Source of the DNA: Nocardioides sp.
GTDB lineage: Bacteria > Actinomycetota > Actinomycetes > Propionibacteriales > Nocardioidaceae
Assembly: GCF_029937575.1 (NCBI RefSeq)
Contig: NZ_JAPYPS010000039.1
Span: 1 to 34,335 of the forward strand
DNA: 34,335 bases
Direction: 5' to 3'
In this document: one piece after another, positions 31,660-34,335 of the stretch
How positions within the stretch are numbered: position 1 is the first letter of the stretch
Layout of the letters: each line of letters begins with the position of its first letter
Notes under the pieces: model-generated
Told to the model about the DNA's origin: nothing
Databases searched by the model: none
The model's input: only the letters and a program-made list of their open reading frames with translations
Translations under genes and position numbers: made by a program

Positions 31660-32688
31660 TCAGACCGCGCGCGTCGAGGCCCGCGCCACCAGCTCCGGCA
31701 CGAACACGACCTGCTGGTGGCGGTGTTGCGGGTTGGTCGCCTCGTCGAGCAGCAGGTCGGCGGCCGCGGCGCCGAGCTCCCCACGGGGTTGGCGCACCGA
31801 GGTGAGCGGTACGGCGGCGGCCGCGGCGAACTCGATGTCGTCGTAGCCCACGATGGCCAGGTCCTCGGGCACCCGGATGCCGCTGGAGATCGCCTGCTGC
31901 AGCAGGCCGAGGGCGGTGATGTCGTTGGCGCAGAAGGCGGCGGTGGGTCGTCGCGCGGAGGCCATGCCGGCCAGCCGCTCGCCGGCCTCTCGGCCTGAGG
32001 CGACGTCCAGGGAGGTGGTGGGCAGGGCGACGAGGTCGTCGGCCGGGAGGCCCGCCTCCGTCCAGGCCCGGCGCGCTCCCTCGAGTCGGTCCCGGACCTG
32101 GCCGAGGCCGGCGGGCCCGCCGACGAAGGCGACGCGGCGGTGGCCTCGGTCGATGAGGTGCTCCAGGGCGAGGCGGCCACCGAGCACGTCGTCGACGGCC
32201 ACCGAGCAGAAGGACTCGTCGCGGCGCGTGCGGTCGACGATCACGACCGGCGTCCCGCGTGAGCGGATCACCTCGAGCAGTGGTGACTCCGGGTCGACCG
32301 GCGTCACCAGGACGCCCTGCACCCGCTGCTCCTGGAGCAGCTCCAGGTGGGCGCGCTCGCGCTCGGGCCGCTGCCCGGAGTTGCAGATCATCAGGGTCAG
32401 GTCGACCTGCTCCGCGGCGTGCTCGATTCCTTGGGCGACGTCGGTGAAGAAGGGGTTGCCCGCGTCGAGCATCACGTAGGCCACGGTGCGGCTGGTGCCG
32501 GCGCGCAGCTGGCGCGCGGACTCGTTGCGGACGAAGCCCAGGTCGCGCATCGCCGTCTCGACCCGCTCGCGCGTCGCGGCGCTGACCCGCTCGGGACGGT
32601 TGAGCACGTTGGAGACGGTGCCGAGGGAGACCCCGGCCGAGGCGGCCACGTCCTTCACCGACGCACGACCACTGCGCGCCATCGTCAT
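31660..32688 (-). CDS. LacI family transcriptional regulator
   Basis: A 342-residue repressor. The N-terminal LacI HTH is complete (VKDVAASAGVSLGTVSNVLN, residues 11-30), followed by the hinge (RQLRAGTSRTVAYVM) and a periplasmic-binding-type ligand domain (about 65-335; FFTDVAQGIEHAAEQ, CANDITALGLLQQA, VGYDDIEFAAAA). The ligand is probably a small sugar or organic acid; lactate cannot be concluded from sequence. ATG 32688 sits 97 nt from the divergent ORF at 32785. The gap holds TTGAAA-rich operator-like elements. The position suggests control of lldD and of itself. Confidence 0.88.
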   Translation of the reverse strand: MTMARSGRASVKDVAASAGVSLGTVSNVLNRPERVSAATRERVETAMRDLGFVRNESARQLRAGTSRTVAYVMLDAGNPFFTDVAQGIEHAAEQVDLTLMICNSGQRPERERAHLELLQEQRVQGVLVTPVDPESPLLEVIRSRGTPVVIVDRTRRDESFCSVAVDDVLGGRLALEHLIDRGHRRVAFVGGPAGLGQVRDRLEGARRAWTEAGLPADDLVALPTTSLDVASGREAGERLAGMASARRPTAAFCANDITALGLLQQAISSGIRVPEDLAIVGYDDIEFAAAAAVPLTSVRQPRGELGAAAADLLLDEATNPQHRHQQVVFVPELVARASTRAV

Positions 32689-32710
32689 GGGTCCTGCTTC
32701 CACGGTCGTG

Positions 32711-32770
32711 ATTGAAACGATATTGAAGGGATGAGCGCACCTTACGATGCCAGGACTGCTGAAACCATTC
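32711..32770. promoter_or_regulatory. Operator-like elements between the LacI gene and lldD
   Basis: ATTGAA occurs twice as a direct repeat (32711-32716 and 32722-32727), 11 nt apart. TGAAACCATTCA (32759-32770) has the TGAA...TTCA symmetry typical of LacI-family operators. On the plus strand TACGAT (32743-32748) is a possible -10 box, which puts the second element near the transcription start. Confidence 0.45.
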
Positions 32771-32784
32771 AATCGGAGGATCGG

Positions 32785-32916
32785 ATGACCAGTAGCGCCC
32801 TGCCCGACCTGGCCTCGATGCGCGACCTGGTGCGCCGTACCCACGAGCTGCGCCGCCACGAGCCGCGCCCGACGTTGGACTGGGACCGGGCCGTGACCCG
32901 GCTCCCGCGCTCGTGA
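32785..32916 (+). CDS. 43-residue ORF upstream of lldD, function unknown
   Basis: Begins at an ATG with GGAGG 5 nt upstream and ends 59 nt before lldD. The peptide is mostly polar and charged with no hydrophobic helix: basic middle LVRRTHELRRHEPRP and tail TLDWDRAVTRLPRS. Third positions are GC-rich. I do not recognise a family. It could be a small protein co-expressed with lldD or a short upstream ORF regulating it. The good ribosome site argues that it is translated. Confidence 0.5.
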   Translation: MTSSALPDLASMRDLVRRTHELRRHEPRPTLDWDRAVTRLPRS

Positions 32917-32975
32917 TGAACCCTGCTGTTCCGTCCCGAACGATCCCGCAACCCGCCCTGTGATGGAGTGACCCC

Positions 32976-34205
32976 ATGAAGCGGCAGATGCCCCAGCGCC
33001 ACGACCTGGCTCCGCTGATGAAGTTCAAGAAGCCGGAGCTCTCGCCGAAGACTCGGCGCCTCGAGAAGGCGCTGACGATCGAGGACCTGCGCCGGGTGGC
33101 GAAGCGGCGCACGCCCAAGCCGGCGTTCGACTACACCGACGGCGCCGCCGACGGCGAGGTCTCGCTCTCGCGCGCGCGGCAGGCGTTCGCCGACATCGAG
33201 TTCCACCCCTCGATCCTGCGCGACGTCTCGGACGTCGACACCTCCCGGGAGGTGCTGGGTCGGCGGGTCGACCTGCCCTTCGGCATCGCGCCGACCGGCT
33301 TCACCCGGATGATGCAGGCCGAGGGCGAGATCGCCGGCGCCACCGCGGCGACCGCGGCCGGGATCCCCTTCGCGCTCTCGACGATGGGCACCACCTCCAT
33401 CGAGGACGTCGCGGCGGCCGACCCGGGTGGCCGGCACTGGTTCCAGCTGTACATGTGGAAGGACCGCGAGCGCTCGATGAAGCTCGTCGAGCGCGCGGCC
33501 GCGGCGGGCTACGACACCCTGCTCGTCACCGTCGACGTCCCGGTCGCCGGGGCCCGGCTGCGCGACGTGCGCAACGGGATGACCATCCCACCCACCCTGA
33601 CGCCCCGGACCGTCGTCAACGCGATGCCGCGGCCGGCGTGGTGGATCAACTTCCTCACCACCGAGCCGCTGGCCTTCGCCTCGCTGGACGCGTGGTCGGG
33701 CACGGTCGCCGACCTTCTCGACACGATGTTCGACCCCACGGTGACCTACGAGGACCTCGCCTGGATCCGCGAGCAGTGGCCCGGCAAGGTCGTCGTCAAG
33801 GGCGTGCAGACCCTGGCCGATGCCACCCGGCTCGCCGACGCCGGGGTCGACGCCGTGCTGCTGTCCAACCACGGGGGGCGCCAGCTCGACCGGGCGCCGG
33901 TGCCGTTCCACCTGCTGCCTCAGGTCGTGAGGGAGGTCGGCAGCGACGTCGAGGTGCATCTCGACACCGGCATCATGTCGGGCCAGGACATCGTGGCGGC
34001 CATCGCGCACGGCGCCCACTTCACGTTGATCGGCCGCGCCTACCTCTACGGCCTGATGGCCGGCGGACGCGAGGGCGTCGACCGCACCATCGAGATCCTC
34101 CAGGGCCAGATCGAGCGCACCATGCGCCTGCTCGGCGTCAGCTCGCTCGACGAGCTCGAGCCGGCACACGTCACTGCGCTGCAGCGGTTCAGCCCGCGCG
34201 GCTGA
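32976..34205 (+). CDS. lldD: FMN-dependent alpha-hydroxyacid oxidase (L-lactate dehydrogenase type)
   Basis: A 409-residue FMN enzyme that oxidises an L-2-hydroxy acid, probably L-lactate to pyruvate, to feed the respiratory chain. The sequence closely follows the mycobacterial LldD2 pattern from memory: [61 protein letters not shown], the catalytic His299 in SNHGGRQLD, and [18 protein letters not shown] for the FMN phosphate. The ATG has GATGGAG upstream. It lies in the divergent arrangement with the LacI regulator and its transcript ends in a strong hairpin. Lactate is the family's best-known substrate, but mandelate or other hydroxyacids are possible. Confidence 0.88.
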   Translation: MKRQMPQRHDLAPLMKFKKPELSPKTRRLEKALTIEDLRRVAKRRTPKPAFDYTDGAADGEVSLSRARQAFADIEFHPSILRDVSDVDTSREVLGRRVDLPFGIAPTGFTRMMQAEGEIAGATAATAAGIPFALSTMGTTSIEDVAAADPGGRHWFQLYMWKDRERSMKLVERAAAAGYDTLLVTVDVPVAGARLRDVRNGMTIPPTLTPRTVVNAMPRPAWWINFLTTEPLAFASLDAWSGTVADLLDTMFDPTVTYEDLAWIREQWPGKVVVKGVQTLADATRLADAGVDAVLLSNHGGRQLDRAPVPFHLLPQVVREVGSDVEVHLDTGIMSGQDIVAAIAHGAHFTLIGRAYLYGLMAGGREGVDRTIEILQGQIERTMRLLGVSSLDELEPAHVTALQRFSPRG

Positions 34206-34242
34206 CCGGGTGTCCCCGGGGGTCACCGACGACGATCGCGGT

Positions 34243-34271
34243 GGATCGGGTCAGCTGGGCTGATCCGATCC
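34243..34271 (+). terminator. Terminator of lldD
   Basis: GGATCGGGTCAG and CTGATCCGATCC pair over 12 bp (one G-U) around CTGGG, followed by CCCCCGTT. It starts 37 nt after the lldD stop. The remaining bases to the window end show only GC-rich sequence. Confidence 0.7.
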
Positions 34272-34335
34272 CCCCCGTTGGCGGGTGCCCCCGGCGAGGG
34301 CGGGCGCCGCCGGGCCGGGCGCCGGACGGCCCGGG

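Noticed and set aside
28241..31660. Cobalamin riboswitch near the BtuF-like gene or icmF
   Set aside because: The gaps are short, and hold a terminator-type hairpin or an operator; no B12-box-like sequence was seen.
1..34335. CRISPR array or insertion sequence
   Set aside because: No regularly spaced direct repeats and no transposase-like ORF with flanking inverted repeats were seen.

Overview
The window is high-GC bacterial DNA, about 70% by eye, with G or C at nearly every third codon position. Promoters look leaderless with TANNNT -10 boxes. Gene content points to an actinobacterium: purF-purM followed by a DUF3073 gene, an SCO6745-family protein, a sterol-carrier family protein, an LldD2-type hydroxyacid oxidase and a fused isobutyryl-CoA mutase. 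Nocardioides or a close relative is the best guess; this is inferred from gene families and order, not from a marker gene.

Layout, left to right. (1) 1-1715: a lower-GC accessory patch with a Fic-domain protein carrying its own winged helix, followed by what looks like the 3' end of a truncated resident gene. (2) 1759-7758: a lipoprotein esterase, a WYL regulator, an SCO6745-family protein divergent from a sterol-carrier protein, an M20 dipeptidase and a PucR-type regulator. (3) 7929-10803: a Tat-exported two-subunit molybdenum hydroxylase with no FAD subunit, then a decayed histidine-kinase fragment. (4) 11236-14353: purF, purM and a small DUF3073 gene behind an ECF-like promoter. (5) 14455-19461: a pair of perfect palindromes, a valine/leucine dehydrogenase, a 1084-residue hybrid kinase with a complete internal phosphorelay, and an HU protein. 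(6) 19557-22758: a propeller-like protein, a small membrane protein and an acyl-CoA ligase, all leftward. (7) 22889-23972: tRNA-Phe, tRNA-Glu, a possible 28-residue microprotein, tRNA-Asp and a small zincin. (8) 24001-25696: an operon with overlapping codons joining an RsbW-like ATPase to two FluC fluoride channels. (9) 25960-31516: type II NADH dehydrogenase, a cytoplasmic BtuF-like protein and the B12-dependent mutase IcmF under a striking double operator. (10) 31660-34205: a LacI regulator divergent from a 43-residue ORF and lldD.

Much of the content is carbon and redox metabolism: CoA-ester activation, branched-chain amino acid and isobutyryl-CoA breakdown, lactate oxidation and respiratory NADH oxidation, plus purine synthesis. 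No CRISPR array, prophage, insertion sequence or biosynthetic cluster was seen. The parts not explained by known genes are mainly repeats and operators: the icmF double operator, the tandem palindromes at 14455-14526, and a hairpin family found twice (5077 and 28256). The most unusual gene arrangement is the ATPase-FluC-FluC operon.
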